Below are positions 11,601 through 23,269 of a stretch of 64,000 nucleotides of DNA, piece after piece. The DNA comes from Sinelater perroti (Eukaryota; Arthropoda; Insecta; Coleoptera; Elateridae): NCBI GenBank assembly GCA_036346155.1, contig JARFIY010000099.1:23961501-24025500 (forward strand), in the 5' to 3' direction. Numbering within the stretch: position 1 is the first letter of the stretch; each line of letters begins with the position of its first letter. Made by a program: the position numbers and the translations under genes. The notes under the pieces are model-generated. The model was not told the origin of the DNA, ran no database searches, and saw only the letters and a program-made list of their open reading frames with translations.

Positions 11601-13039
11601 TAAACTTCTACATAACTCAATACAGCATGCCAGAACTAAGTCCAAAGCATAAGCCTAATGCAAATCCCTAGCGCATCGTTTTGTAAACAGTTCGTTATAC
11701 CACTAGTATATTCTAGATTCTTTCGAACTGCTGTATGAAGGTTGTGAAAGTGATGATATGGGGGGTTTTACGGTGGAGGAGCGGGTAGGATAATTAGGAA
11801 TCCGTGGCAGCTTGGGCGTTTCCGCTCAAGTCGTGGGTAGTCCCTCCAATGTTCAAAGCGACCTCTTGTAGGTTTCGGCCTACCGGCAACGTAGTAAAAA
11901 TAGTGTCCAAAAATGTGTCGTTTTGGAAAAAAATTGATATAATAAAACTGACCCGTTTAACTCGGAGTTTCCCACCGGCTGTGCATATTATGATAAATTT
12001 AGCAATTTTTGCTCTTAGTAATTTTGATGCACTAGCTTAGTTTTTGAGATAATTGAGGTCAAAGTTTCAAATTTCAAATTTTTTATTTTTTGCCAATTCT
12101 TGGTGCTAGTGCTGAAATGACGATAACTGTATAATCAAATGAAAAGAGCTGGCGTAAAATTGGTTCCAGTCCACATTTACTTCAAAATACTGCCTTCAGT
12201 GTTATAAGACCGACTAAAGTATTACAGATAATGGAAAATATTTCTGAATAAGCCAAAAAAATAGAAGAACAAAAAATTACGTCAGTTAACAGAAAATTAT
12301 AATGTGGCGTTTAATAAAAATTATACGTAATTGTAATAGTAATAATAGACGATAAACACTATTTATCAAACAAGATGTAGGGTAAAGATACACTTTTCCT
12401 TCTCCGTTTGAAATGAACATAGAATTTATTGTAAGATTAAAAATAGAAGGACTAAAAGATATAGTCAACATATGCGTTTTGATACGATGAAGATACCCTT
12501 ATAACTAAAATAAAAAATAAAGTGGTATAGCTCTATTAATAAAGAAAAATGATAATTATGGTCAACAAAAACTTTGCTATTTATAGAAAATGTGTGCATT
12601 TAAAAATTATTAAATGAAAATGGTAAACGGGAATGACAGCAGTGCTAAGAATATGACTACAATAAAAAATAAAGTTAGTAAATGCGCTCGTACTACTTAT
12701 AATGCGATATAAGGCGGAACAGTAGATCTTAAAATAAAATAACAGCAAATTACTGGGTATGTTTGAGATTGAGCATCAAATGCTTCGTATTCTGTTGACA
12801 ACACTATGTATACATAACTTTACTTTAAATAATAATGTAGTAATGGTGACAATCGACACCTGCGTGAAAGCAGCAAATTGAGAGGTTTAAGGCTCTTTTA
12901 AGTTTACCTTCTCTGCTCGGTCATCGCGCACCATAACTATTCATAACTTTTCACTTAAATTGACACACATTACTATAATTAATATTATGTGTCACAAAAT
13001 AAATGTTTTAGTAACAATAAAAGTTATATTATCAGCCGG
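11601..13039. other. AT-rich non-coding stretch
   Basis: No domain or terminal repeat is recognised. A short moderately GC-rich patch at 11755-11905 has a 78-codon plus-strand frame with no recognisable similarity. Confidence 0.4.
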
Positions 13040-13072
13040 TATAGAGGGTAGCATTAAAAAGTAGTAGGACTG
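13040..13072 (+). repeat. M1 left terminal inverted repeat
   Basis: This pairs with 13873-13905 at about 27 of 33 positions, counted by eye. The outer edge is tatagaggg against tatacaggg on the other end read inward. The TA at 13040-13041 is the probable target duplication. Confidence 0.85.
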
Positions 13073-13903
13073 ATTTAAAAAAAAAAAATTATTGAACATT
13101 TTGGTACATCGACTTAATACTCTTCAAAATAAGCCCCTTGGGCATCAACACACTTCTGGTAGCGAGCCTTCTGGAAGTCGTCCTCCGGGATGCTGTTCAG
13201 CGTCCTCGTCGTTGCCGCTTGGACTGCTTCCACCGAGTCGAAACGATACCCCTTGATCCGGGGGAAGAGGAAGAAGTCCGGCGGTGCCACATCAGGGCTG
13301 TAGGGGGGTGAGACAACGTGGAAACGCCGAATTTGACCAGGAGATCCCTCACAATCCACGCGCCGTGGCACGGCACCATTTTCACGCACACTTTTCTCAC
13401 CGACAAATCCTCTGTGATGATGCGTTGGACTGTCCCGTACGAAAGATTCAGCTCTTCACTAATTAATTTAATGTCCAACCGTCGCTCAGAGTTCAAAAGT
13501 TGCTTAACTTTCAGCACATTGTCGTCCGTTCGTCCTCGACGAGCTCCCTCCCATCCCGAAACAATTTGTGCCACTCAAATATCGAAAAATGGCTCATGGT
13601 ATCCTTCTTGTAGGCCTGCGTAAGCATGTCATTTGTTTCGGTCGCTGATTTTCCAAGTTTGTAGCAAAACTTGATGGCGTACCGCTGCTCCATATTTCGC
13701 TCCATCGCAAATGACGACGAGGCGTCACAACAGGAGGTCACTAAAACAGTGGTCCACACTCAACTAACGCACGCAGGCGATTGTTGCAGGTCGAAACTTG
13801 TTCCGAAGGCTCCCCTCCATAACATCCGGCCTTGCAGACCCCCCTCCATCGCTCCGCGCGCGCGGAAAAAAACAGTCCTACTACTTCTGGATACAACCCT
13901 GTA
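13042..13903 (-). mobile_element. mariner element M1, internally deleted
   Basis: Inverted terminal repeats of about 33 bp (13040-13072 and 13873-13905; the first 14 inner bases, cagtcctactactt, are identical) flank a transposase remnant, with TA at both outer edges as expected of the mariner target duplication. The element is about 0.86 kb, against about 1.3 kb for a usual mariner. The missing part is the centre of the transposase. Its coding region is visibly GC-richer than the surrounding DNA, which could mean recent arrival; that is inference. Confidence 0.9.
13114..13699 (-). pseudogene. M1 mariner transposase, central deletion
   Basis: Mariner transposase binds the terminal repeats with two HTH motifs and cuts with a DDD catalytic triad. 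The HTH region begins MEQRYAIKFCYKLGKSATET near 13699 (FEWHKLFRDGRE follows near 13555). After a frameshift near 13540 the second HTH reads LISEELNLSYGTVQRI. The protein then jumps at about 13385-13365 from KMVP to CHGAWIVRD, a segment that normally follows the second catalytic Asp. The first and second catalytic Asp blocks are therefore gone. The third Asp survives in YSPDVAPPDFFLF (near 13303-13265), and the C-terminus runs to FEEY at 13114. Another single-base slip lies in a C-run near 13300. It cannot be active. Confidence 0.88.
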
Positions 13904-13905
13904 TA
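13873..13905 (-). repeat. M1 right terminal inverted repeat
   Basis: This is the partner of 13040-13072. The inner part, cagtcctactactt, is exactly complementary to the left copy. The outer TA at 13904-13905 is the probable target duplication. Confidence 0.85.
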
Positions 13906-14879
13906 CACTGCATTTTCTTTGTGAAATGTAATTAAGAGTATTGAGATGTGGATTGTTAAATAAAAGTATTCTATAAGTAAGTTTCAACAAATTAACCTTT
14001 ATTTGGCGAACATTGTTTCTTTTAAATCTATTTGAGTTCACTGTGTTGTTTGCATGTAAATAATAAAGCACAGAAAAAAGAAATTCTGAAGGCCTATAGT
14101 TTTCTTTTATAATTTTTATTCTTTGAAGTTTGGGGAAGTAATATTGTATTAAGCATATATAAGTTTTATTTTTAATAAATACCTACTTATCTATGAATTA
14201 GTTAAAAATGTCTTCTTGTTATTCTGATTGTTATGATAGATATGTCTGGATGTTTTACAGTTAATGTTTAATATTTTTTCTTCGGGACATTTCTAAATAT
14301 TTTCATTTTGTTTTCTTTTATTTTGCATGTTTCTAATTTTTGATTTACAGTTTGAGTGATAATGAAATGTTGACTTTCTCCCAAAAAGTTTTATTTGAAC
14401 ATTCTTCTATTTTACTTGCTTTTATTATTTGTTCTTTTATTTCTTGTTCTCTATTATTGTTATATAGTAGTTTTCAAATATTAGATATTTAGATATCAAA
14501 TTATAGATTTGAAAATTGGATCTTTAAAAAATACTACCAATTTTGTTTTTTGTTTTCCTGTTAAACTTTTTTGTTGTTATATGAAATTGGTGACATAATT
14601 TCTGCGGGGCATCAACATAGCCCAATATCTGTATATTCTTATTATCCTTGTTATAGACATTTTTTATCTTCACCTGCCTCCTTATTTTGTCTTACGTAAT
14701 GTAACCTGATAACCTTGTTGCCAGTCCTCGATATAAACCAAAGAAAAAAACTTGTGTACAAGGCTAGCAACCTATCTGTAGAAAAATTCATAATACCAAT
14801 GTATTGCCATAAAATTATACGAAATTTCACTAACATGTAAGATTAATTAAATGTGTAGCTCATAGTTAATTATAATTAT
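13906..14879. other. AT-rich non-coding stretch
   Basis: T-rich sequence with no recognisable domain, repeat or RNA gene. Confidence 0.4.
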
Positions 14880-15360
14880 CGTTTACGAGCCTTGCTAACC
14901 TTATAATTAGTAGCTGCAATTTTAATAGTTTAGAGTGCCATTTTAAAGTGGTTTAACATTGTCAGCTGCTATATTACTAAAATTTAAGCGTCCTGACGAC
15001 ATAAATTCTAAAACCCATTCAACGGAAACAGCGGCGTGTTGCTTTGAAATGAAAATAGTGCTTTTCGGGCAACAATCCCATTTGTATACATTACAACACC
15101 CTGTTAAGCCGGCATCGATACTTCTAGCCGTTTGCAACACCGGTATTTGGCTAACGTGAAGCCGAAGTATTAAAGTATATGGGCGATAAAGCAACGGCAC
15201 AGCTTTAAAAGTAATCTAATTAACTCAGCAGTAGGGGAAAATCCCAGAGGGCGGCGCGCCGCCGCCGCTGGAAAGAAAAACTGCACTGGCAATTACGACC
15301 ACTACTTTGCATTCTAAATCGGCGCATTAAAATGAGAACGCACTTAATTTCAGTTATTAA
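14880..15360. other. Base-balanced non-coding segment, possible conserved regulatory DNA
   Basis: This segment is less AT-rich than its surroundings and has short GC-rich tracts, including gggcggcgcgccgccgccgc near 15250-15270. It has no recognisable coding signal and no transposon motif; chance frames exist on both strands. Sequence like this in an AT-rich insect genome is often single-copy, constrained DNA, but that is inference from composition alone. Confidence 0.3.
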
Positions 15361-16436
15361 AAATGTGGGTAGTTATTATTTCCTTAACTTTTGCTAGCGC
15401 ATTTTTATATAAGAGTGGTTTCATTTGGGCAAGTCTAATAAATTGATGAAAATGAAAGTAAAAATATTAAATTAATGGCATCCACTACTTGCAGGTTTAT
15501 TAAAGGCTACAATATAACAATTTTCAATAAATTAAACAACAATATTGTAAAATAATATATAGATACCTACCTGAAAGTCATAACAGAGCAACAGGTAAGA
15601 GATTATAAAATTATTAAAGACGACGGCAATTACAAATATATTAAAATGAGGTTAAAAAGAAAATAACAAATAAAATATAAAATCAAAGAGAATCCTTAAT
15701 CTTAGAGTGCTAATATATGATAATAAGTTCGGGGTAGCTTTTTATATCAAAAGTAATAAAAAAATATTGCAAAAGGAAGCAAAACGCAATTACTGATAAT
15801 TATTTAATATTTAAATAAATCTTGGCTATTAAAACTTGAGCAGTGTGCAGGTGAAACCAAAACAGAGTTTAATAGTGGGTATTTTCTACACATTTAACTT
15901 TTTACTATCTGTGGCTGGTCGGCTAATCTATAAGCAAAAAAATTTCAGAATATATGAATGGAGCAATGTAAGTACTTTTCATTGATTTGTTATTATTTTG
16001 TTAATAAAGAAGAAAGTTAAATAATAATATTAAAAAATATATACTTTAATAACCCAATATATAAGAAGCAATCAAGATATATTTAAACGTGACCATTAAA
16101 TTCTTTACTCTCACGGACCAACATCAATCAGGAAAATACTTCTCTAGAAGTTTTCAGTACCTTTTATACATAAAAATGTTTTTAAGTTAATTAACCATTG
16201 CCTATCCAACATCTATTTCATTTCCCAAAACAAATGGTGCTTCTATGAGTTTCCCACTTTCACCTGGCACGGCAAACCTTGATACAACTGAGTCTGAAAG
16301 ATTTCTTTCAGATAGACTCCTCTCTACCTGTTGAACAAAATACATTGACAATACTTTTGTTATCTGGCCTTATGCACAAGGTGCGCTCGGACAATTTCTT
16401 TCCCACCTAAATAAACTTTACACTAACATCAAATTT
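15361..16436. other. AT-rich non-coding stretch
   Basis: No recognisable features. This is the unoccupied sequence into which J2 inserted. Confidence 0.4.
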
Positions 16437-16448
16437 ATCATGGAAACT
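16437..16448. repeat. J2 target-site duplication, 5' copy
   Basis: The 12 bases atcatggaaact recur exactly at 20957-20968, directly after the A-tail of J2. Perfect identity indicates a relatively recent insertion and defines the 5' end of J2 at 16449. Confidence 0.9.
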
Positions 16449-16601
16449 AGTCCGCGTTTGAGTGTTGGCGTGAGCAGATGTGTTATACCTGAGCCATCAT
16501 TGCTAGTGCAGCAACCGAGTCGTAGCGATAACCGCAAGGCCGTAGGGCCTAGCGAGTGCATCCTCAACATAGTGACGGAGCCCTGCCATTATCTTGCTAT
16601 C

Positions 16602-16649
16602 GTTCCCACCACCGTTCCTGCCGCTGTTCCTGCCGCCGTTCGTGCCGCG
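16602..16649 (+). repeat. 12-bp tandem repeat in J2 leader, 4 copies
   Basis: The units gttcccaccacc, gttcctgccgct, gttcctgccgcc and gttcgtgccgcg follow one another without gaps. The array lies in the GC-rich leader upstream of ORF1. Short repeats in LINE leaders can be promoter units, but no function is shown here. Confidence 0.7.
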
Positions 16650-16719
16650 GTTGACTGTACCTGCGCTATCGCGGCGGCGCAGCTGCAGGCTTGCATAAGG
16701 ACATTATCAAGCAGCATAC

Positions 16720-16738
16720 ACTTGACCTTCGGTCAAGT
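16720..16738 (+). promoter_or_regulatory. Perfect 8-bp hairpin in J2 leader
   Basis: The arms acttgacc and ggtcaagt pair perfectly around the loop ttc. A second, smaller hairpin, gacc-gcaa-ggtc, sits near 16853-16864. J1 has a GACC/GGTC pair in its leader too (near 6523-6534). The role is unknown; RNA structure in the leader is the simplest reading. Confidence 0.5.
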
Positions 16739-16993
16739 ACAATCTGTACGTACATTTATTCATATAAATTGTATAGTTCGAGTTTGACTTCTGAAACGCA
16801 AAGACCTCCAGTGCTCGCGCGCCTGCTGTGAACCAGCGATAAGTATTATCATTGACCGCAAGGTCTGTGATACGGCAAGGAAGTTATCACAAACATTTAT
16901 TTATTATTATTTTACATTCTTACTCTTCTGAATCAAATCTTAAATTAACCAAAACTTAAACCTAAACTTGATTTAAATTATTGAACAATGTAG

Positions 16994-18330
16994 CATGGCT
17001 TACTCACAACCTAATTTTTACTCCTATCCAAATCAAGCTGGACAATAACAGCAATTTCAATATCAGACTTATAATGCACCACTACAATCTTTTCCGACAC
17101 ATCCTCAATTTACTCAATACCCACCAAATCATTATCTACAGACACAAATACGTACCCAATAAATCAACAACAACCTACCACCCTTCTAGCCTGTAATGAA
17201 GCGGAAAACGAATGGCACGTAGTCAATCATACCAAAAAAGAACTAGAATTCCTGAAGACACTACTAATAACCATATACAAGAGAAAAAAAGACATTATTG
17301 GCTAGATAGCCCTGTGGAAACAAATAATAAATACGACCCACTTGATATAGAAATAGATGAGGAGGATAGCACCACGCAAGACGAAACTACCTCGAAAGTT
17401 CCTAAAGCCCCACCTATCTACGTATCCGATGTTTAAAACTCCAAACCCTTAATAGGGCTACTTAACGAAATTGCGAAGGATAGTTACACTCTAAAAGCAT
17501 TAGGCAACAATGAAGTTAAAATTCAAAGCAGTAAAAGCGAAATCTATACGGCTATTATAAAAAGCCTCATGAATAAAAATACAAAATTTCATAAGTACAA
17601 GCCAAAACAGGAGAAAACATTCAGAGTTATAATGAAGAACATTCATCACTCAACAGATACCGAAGAAATCAAACAAAATTTAAAAGCACTTGGCCGTGAA
17701 GCAGTTAACATATGGAAAATAAAGCAACGTTCAACCAAAAGTACACTCCCCATGTTTGTAGTTGAAATTAAGCAAAAAGATAACAATAAAGAGATCTACC
17801 AAACTAAACTTTTATGAATACGAGCATAACAGTTGAACTCCCGCATGCAAAAAGAGCAATACCACAATGTGCCAAATGCCAAAGATTTGGCCATACAAAA
17901 AACTACTGCCAGCATAAGATCCCACCCAACTAAAGACTGCCCAAGGAAAAACAAGGATGATCAGGTTAAGTGTGTAAACTGTGGCGGAAATCATCCAGCA
18001 AACTATAGAGGATGCGCAATGCACAAACAACTACAAGAAAAACTTTTTCCAAAACTAAGACGCGAGATTACTATGCAGGTGCGCAAACCAACACAAACAT
18101 ATCTAATTCCTGAGGTTTCGTATGCAGAATAAGTAATGCAAAATAAACAACCCACACAAAACTTAAACATCAATACAGTACCACAACCACAAGTCACATA
18201 CCAAAATCAACAGTCAAACGACATGAAAGAGTTGAAATCCATGATGAAAAGTTTAATCACACAAATGGGGACTATGATGAACCTTCTAACCACGTTAATC
18301 ACCAAAATACAACAATGGCCCAACTCTTAA
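16994..18330 (+). pseudogene. J2 ORF1: Gln-rich, RRM-like and zinc-knuckle protein, broken
   Basis: The start ATG at 16994 opens MAYSQPNFYSYPNQ, a low-complexity Gln/Tyr/Pro region to about 17190. An acidic segment follows (LDIEIDEEDS, 17343-17372), then an RRM-like domain beginning FRVIMKNIHHSTD near 17620. There are two zinc knuckles: CAKCQRFGHTKNYC around 17870-17912 in a shifted frame, and CVNCGGNHPANYRGC at about 17972-18016. A helical tail (MKELKSMMKSLIT) runs to the TAA at 18328-18330. Stops at about 17046, 17433 and 17815 and frame changes disable it. Known role of the family: binds element RNA and forms the particle that carries it. Confidence 0.8.
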
Positions 18331-20754
18331 AAATAGCTGTTTGGAATGCCAATAGCCTTAGCCAACATGTGCAAGAGATTAAACTATTCCCTGAAAATAA
18401 CCAAATTGATATACTCCTTATATCTGAATCCCATTTTACCAACAAAAGCTATATCAAACTTCCTAACTACTGCATTTACAATACGAACCACCCCGATGGA
18501 ACTGCTCATGGCGGAACAGCTGTTATAATCAAATCCAACATAAAACATCATGAACTAGATAAATATGAAAAACCACATTTACAAGCTACTACTGTCCAAG
18601 TCGCAGAGAAAATAGCAACAATGAAAACACTCAACAAAAAAAGATGACTACTCTCATTTCTTAAAAAGTCTAGGAAATAGGTTTATCCTGCCGGAGATTT
18701 CAATGCAAAACACCAAGACTGGGGATCGAGAGTAACAAGAACCGATGAACGGGAACTATCAGCAGCTATAAAAGCAAATAATCTAAACTACTTATCGACT
18801 GGGGAACCGACCTACTGGCCTACAGATCGCCGGAAAACCCCTGATCTAATCGACTTTTGTGTTATTAAAGGAATAAATACAAATCTTTTTACAATCAAAT
18901 CGTGCCTAGAACTAGCTGCTGACCATTCGTCTCTTATAATAGCATTCCATTCAAAGATAACACATGTACAAACGAGACCAATACTATGTACTACTAAAAC
19001 AAATTGGGATATTTTCGAACTAGCCTAACGGATAACATAAACTTAAAAATACCACTTAAAACCAAACACGACATAGAAAAAGCTGTAATCGAATTAACCA
19101 ATACAATTCAACAAGCTGCATGGGCAGCCACACCCACCAAGAAAAACCTCAGCACCAACGACTGCTCCTTAATTCTAAAGGATAAAATAACCGAAAAAAG
19201 ACGCCTGAGGAAACGATGGCATACTACTCGATCAGAAGCAGACAAACGTGCACTGAATCGGTCGCAGCAGTAAACAGAAAGCCGAAACCTTAGCTGAGCA
19301 CTTAACTAATGTTTTCAAACCTTTTCCTAGTCAAAGTCCTGAAATGGATGCTAAAATAATGAACTCCCTACAATCCCCCTTTCAAATGAGTCTTCCTATC
19401 AAGCCATTCAAGATCCTAGAAGTACAAGAAGTAATAGATAAGGACACTAATCCTAAAAATACACCAGGGAGATTCTTAAACAGTTACCTGACATTGTTGT
19501 CCAAGCGATTGCCCAATATTCAACGCCATCCTCACTGTTAGATACTATCCAGTTTCTTGGAAAGTGGCCCAAATAATAATGATACAGAAGCCTGGAAAAA
19601 CACCTACTGATCCTGCTTCCTATAAACCAATGACCCTCCTTCCAATCCTCTCTAAGGTTTTTGAAAAGCTACTTCTAAAAAGACTCCAGTCAATACTTGA
19701 CAAAAAAGAATTAATACCCAATCACCAATTCGGTTTTCGACGACAACACGCAACTGTAGAACAAATCCACCGAATAGTAGATCAAATATACAACGACTTT
19801 GATGAATATAGATATTGCTCCGCGGCAATCCTAGATGTATCCCAGGCCTTTGACAAGGTCTGGTACTTGGGACTATTATATAAACTAAAAAAGCTTCTGC
19901 CATATCAATTCTACGAAGTACTAAAATCTTACCTATCAGACCGGTATTTCTACGTGAACCACCATGGCGAATTCACGAATCTACAGCCCGCTGTATCTGG
20001 AGTTCCCCAAGGCAGTGTTCTGGGACCTATATTGTACTTGCTGTTCACGGCTAACATTCCCATCACGAATACAACAACAACCGCCACTTTTGCTGATGAC
20101 GCAGCTGTCCTGGCATCACATACTAACCCTGCCACTGCATCCCACAACCTGCAAGTCTCCCTCAACAAAATCCAACAATGGCTAAAAATATGGAGAATTA
20201 AGGTGAATGAAAGCAAATCCCAACACATCACTTTCACCATGAACTGTGACAACTGTCCGGTGGTTACGCTCAATGGACAACAACTGAAACATGGCTATTC
20301 CGTAAAATATCTAGGACTCCATTTGGACCGACGCTTAACCTTGAAAACCTATATATTCAACAAACGTAAACAACTTGGATTACAATACAGGAAAATCAGT
20401 CTAGACTATCATTGGAGAACAAACTCTTGCTCTATAAAGTCACGTTAAAGCCTATCTGGACGTATGGTCTTTCTCTGTGGGGAACATCCAGCAACTCCAA
20501 CCTAGCCATCATTGAACGATTACAAAATAAAGTGTTGCGTGCTATAGTTAGTGCTCCGTGGTATGTGCCAAATAAAGTTATCCCAAGTGATTTGCGTATA
20601 CCCACTATCAGAGAACAAATAGAAAAAAAGATATAAAGACCGACTACTGACACACTCCAATCAATTAGTGAACACTTTGATGGACGAACCTTATAAACCA
20701 AAACGTTTAAAACGATTTAAACCTAACGAACATCTAACACGCTTTAACCCTTAA
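18315..20754 (+). pseudogene. J2 ORF2: endonuclease/reverse transcriptase, broken
   Basis: The ATG at 18315 opens MAQLLKIAVWNANSL, the standard endonuclease start, 16 nt before the ORF1 stop. LISESHF (about 18417-18437) is the catalytic Glu region. A frame change follows near 18640, and the remaining endonuclease blocks lie at 18650-18960. Near 19262 an apparent deletion of about 60-80 residues removes the linker before the RT. The RT from 19564 is well preserved: AAILDVSQAFDKVW (19827-19866), SGVPQGSVLGP (about 19996-20030) and FADDAAV (about 20089-20109). A shift near 20430 is followed by LWGTSSNSN and INAPW-like SAPWYVPN, ending at TAA 20752-20754. All RT catalytic Asp residues are present even though the gene is broken. 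Confidence 0.88.
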
Positions 20755-20956
20755 TCTAAATTGTTGTAAGCTTTACCACTCACTTGTATATTTAGCCTAA
20801 TGAAATTTATAAAGAGTAGCCCTACTCTACATGCCTTAGGCAATTGGCAGTTTCTACTGCTGCTTGCATTCATTATTATTATATGTGTCACGCTAAGTAC
20901 TTATTGTCTCTTGTAATTAGGACAGATTGTATAACAAAGAAGTTAAATAAAAAAAA

Positions 20957-20968
20957 ATCATGGAAACT
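20957..20968. repeat. J2 target-site duplication, 3' copy
   Basis: An exact repeat of 16437-16448 directly after the A-run. The boundary is ambiguous by one A. Confidence 0.9.
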
Positions 20969-21229
20969 GAACAACACAATTTCTTTTCTTTTCTGGACAA
21001 TATCATAACAATAAACAGTTTTTATTATACTATCTGTAGAAATCCTCCTCACACTAACCGTTATTTAACCGCTAAATCCAGTTCTTGACTTACTATCAAA
21101 TTTTTTAAACTTTTTAATACTACAAACTAACATTTATAACAATCACCAAAACATTAATACAAAACAGATCTTCTACAAAATTTTTGACCTTTTTCTTGTT
21201 GTGCCCTGCTCATTTTATCAATCGTTGAC

Positions 21230-23120
21230 GATTACCAATTTAATACTTTGTTGATATTGACATTTTCTTTCTACCGATCCACTTTTTCCCCTTAATTTTT
21301 CCGTTTCATATTAATCGTAGGAGTTCATACTTCTGTCCTCGGAGCACATGCCCAAGATACTCCAGTTTTCTTCGTTTTATTATATTTAATAGTTCCCTTT
21401 CCTTATTCATTAAATACACTTGTTCATTCGTTTTCTTTACTGTTCAGGAAATTTACAAGATTCTTCGATGACATATTTCAATCGCTTTAATGCGGTACAT
21501 AGTATAGCATAGTATAGTATCTATATAACATCACAGACCAGACGTAACATTTCACGTTCCAATAATTTTTGCTTCTAAATCGCATTTGCTCATCACTTAC
21601 AGCTTCCTCACATTTTGTACAAATTCTGTTTTGCATCACTCAAAGCAGCAATTTGAGAGTGTGGCTCATTAAACTTAGTAATCTAAAATCCCCACATGAT
21701 TTTGCATTGCATTTTTTGATATAGGTACAAACGTTGAACGAAGCCACTCTTGTGGTATTTGTCCTTCTTGGTAAATTTGGTTAAACAGGGTTTGTTGGAT
21801 GTTTTATGTTCGTGTCGTTAAGACATTTTAACCATTCTGTTGGAATCTGATCTGGTCTGGAGATTTGTTACCTTCTGCTTGTCTTATGACTTTCGCTACC
21901 TCTTCCTTCATTATATTTAGACCTGTTTTAGTTGCTACGTTTTTCTTTCTTCTTCTCTGCCATTGTCAAAAATATTTGCAATTTAATTTCCCTATTCATC
22001 CTTCTTTTTATTTTGGTCAAGTAACAACTCTGTTAGAATTTTTTTAAGACATAGCGACATTTTTATGATGATTGTCTGTCAATTCTTTAACTTTCTTATA
22101 TACATTAAAATTATTGTTTTTACTTTGTAATTCTTTCAGTTCATTACACTCTTGTTCCATCCATTCTTCTTTGGCTTCTTGGATCTTTATTCTTAGTTGA
22201 CTTTGTAGACTTCTGTACTGTTCTTCATTTCGATTCTTCACTTTCTTACCTTTGTTAAAGAGTTCTGATAATACGTCTGTTATTCATGTTTTTTTGGATT
22301 TCCTCTTCCTTATCTTGTAGAATCTCTTTTCCTTATATTATAATTGCATTATTCAACTGCTTCCACATCGTTTTTGCATCCTTACTTGGCATTTCTTGCA
22401 TTTCCTTTACCTTTTGGTTGAGATAGTCCTTAATAGTAAACTTTTCTCAAATGCTTTGGTATTTTAATAATGTTGTATTCATTTTTATTTTTCTGGGTAT
22501 GGTCTTAAGTTTAATTTGCATTTTTGCCACCAACAAGTTATAGTCGGAAGCGACATCAGCTCCCGGATAAGTTGTAACTGCCTTTATAGTATTTCTAAAC
22601 CGTTGATTGACAAGAATTAAGTCAATTTGGTTTCTAATGATCATGCTCTGACCATCTGCTGATGCATTCCAGGTATATAATCTTTGTTTTCTCGGACTAA
22701 ACCACATGTTGGTGATTATTAATTGTTGTTTTTGGCAAAAGCGTATTAAAGTGTTACCTCTATTGTTCTTGTGACCCAAGCCGATGCCTTTTGTAATCTT
22801 TGTTGTTTTATCCGTTCCGATCGTTGCTTTAAAGTCTCCCATAATAATATTTTGTTATTGTTTTTTTTATAGCTTTTAGCACGGAATACAACTGTTTCGT
22901 TTTGTTTGCTGTGAGAACGTATACTTGTATGATGTTGGCGTTATCCGAATAACCGCATAACTGAATTATTATGATTCGATCTGAAAAGGGTAAAAAATTA
23001 CTGATTTTTTATTGGAGATGTAGGTTGTTTATCATTTCAGGATAATAAACAACGTATCCATTTGATTCGATTAAGCCGTTTGCTGGCCATCCTGACACAC
23101 TGACTCTAAATATACGTCCA
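21230..23120 (-). pseudogene. RTE-like LINE relic: endonuclease and RT pieces
   Basis: Read on the minus strand, an endonuclease region runs from about 23110 to 22447. It includes GYVVYYPE near 23060, SDRIIIIQL near 22980, MGDFKATIG at 22842 and PGADVASDYNLLVAK near 22565-22520, the last corresponding to the family's SDHNLLV catalytic block (His here is Tyr). A charged linker follows (about 22241-22044). Then come RT pieces with EGQIPQEWLRSTFVPI near 21760 and CEEAVSDEQ near 21610. The RT catalytic core (FADD-type box) is not found. Frames shift repeatedly. Placement in the RTE group rests on these blocks. Confidence 0.7.
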
Positions 23121-23269
23121 ATCTGGTCATTTATATAATTAATAATAATTATGGTCATTATATAATTTACCAGCTTCAGATATGGTTCTAACGTCTTGAC
23201 CTAAATTATTAAAAATACTTACTATAACACAAGTTCCAAGTATCACTAACAGAATAAGCCGCATACTGA

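Larger units (their letters stand above)
16449..20956 (+). mobile_element. Jockey-type LINE J2, complete ends
   Basis: This 4.5-kb non-LTR retrotransposon has both ends fixed by a perfect 12-bp target duplication and has an A-tail (ataaaaaaaaa). A GC-rich 5' leader of 545 nt carries a 12-bp tandem repeat and hairpins. ORF1 (16994-18330) and ORF2 (18315-20754) overlap by 16 nt, and the 3' UTR is about 200 nt. The leader probably holds an internal promoter, as is known for Jockey elements; that is not shown by sequence alone. Frameshifts in both ORFs and a deletion ahead of the RT make it inactive. The protein is close in style to J4 at 53-55 kb. Confidence 0.9.

Noticed and set aside
11460..11645. 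A repeat-protein gene with 13-residue units
   Set aside because: It is the translation of a 39-bp tandem repeat, without a start context or similarity.
16449..16993. HDV-like ribozyme at the J2 5' end
   Set aside because: Hairpins are present, but I could not trace the nested double pseudoknot; a covariance search would be needed.
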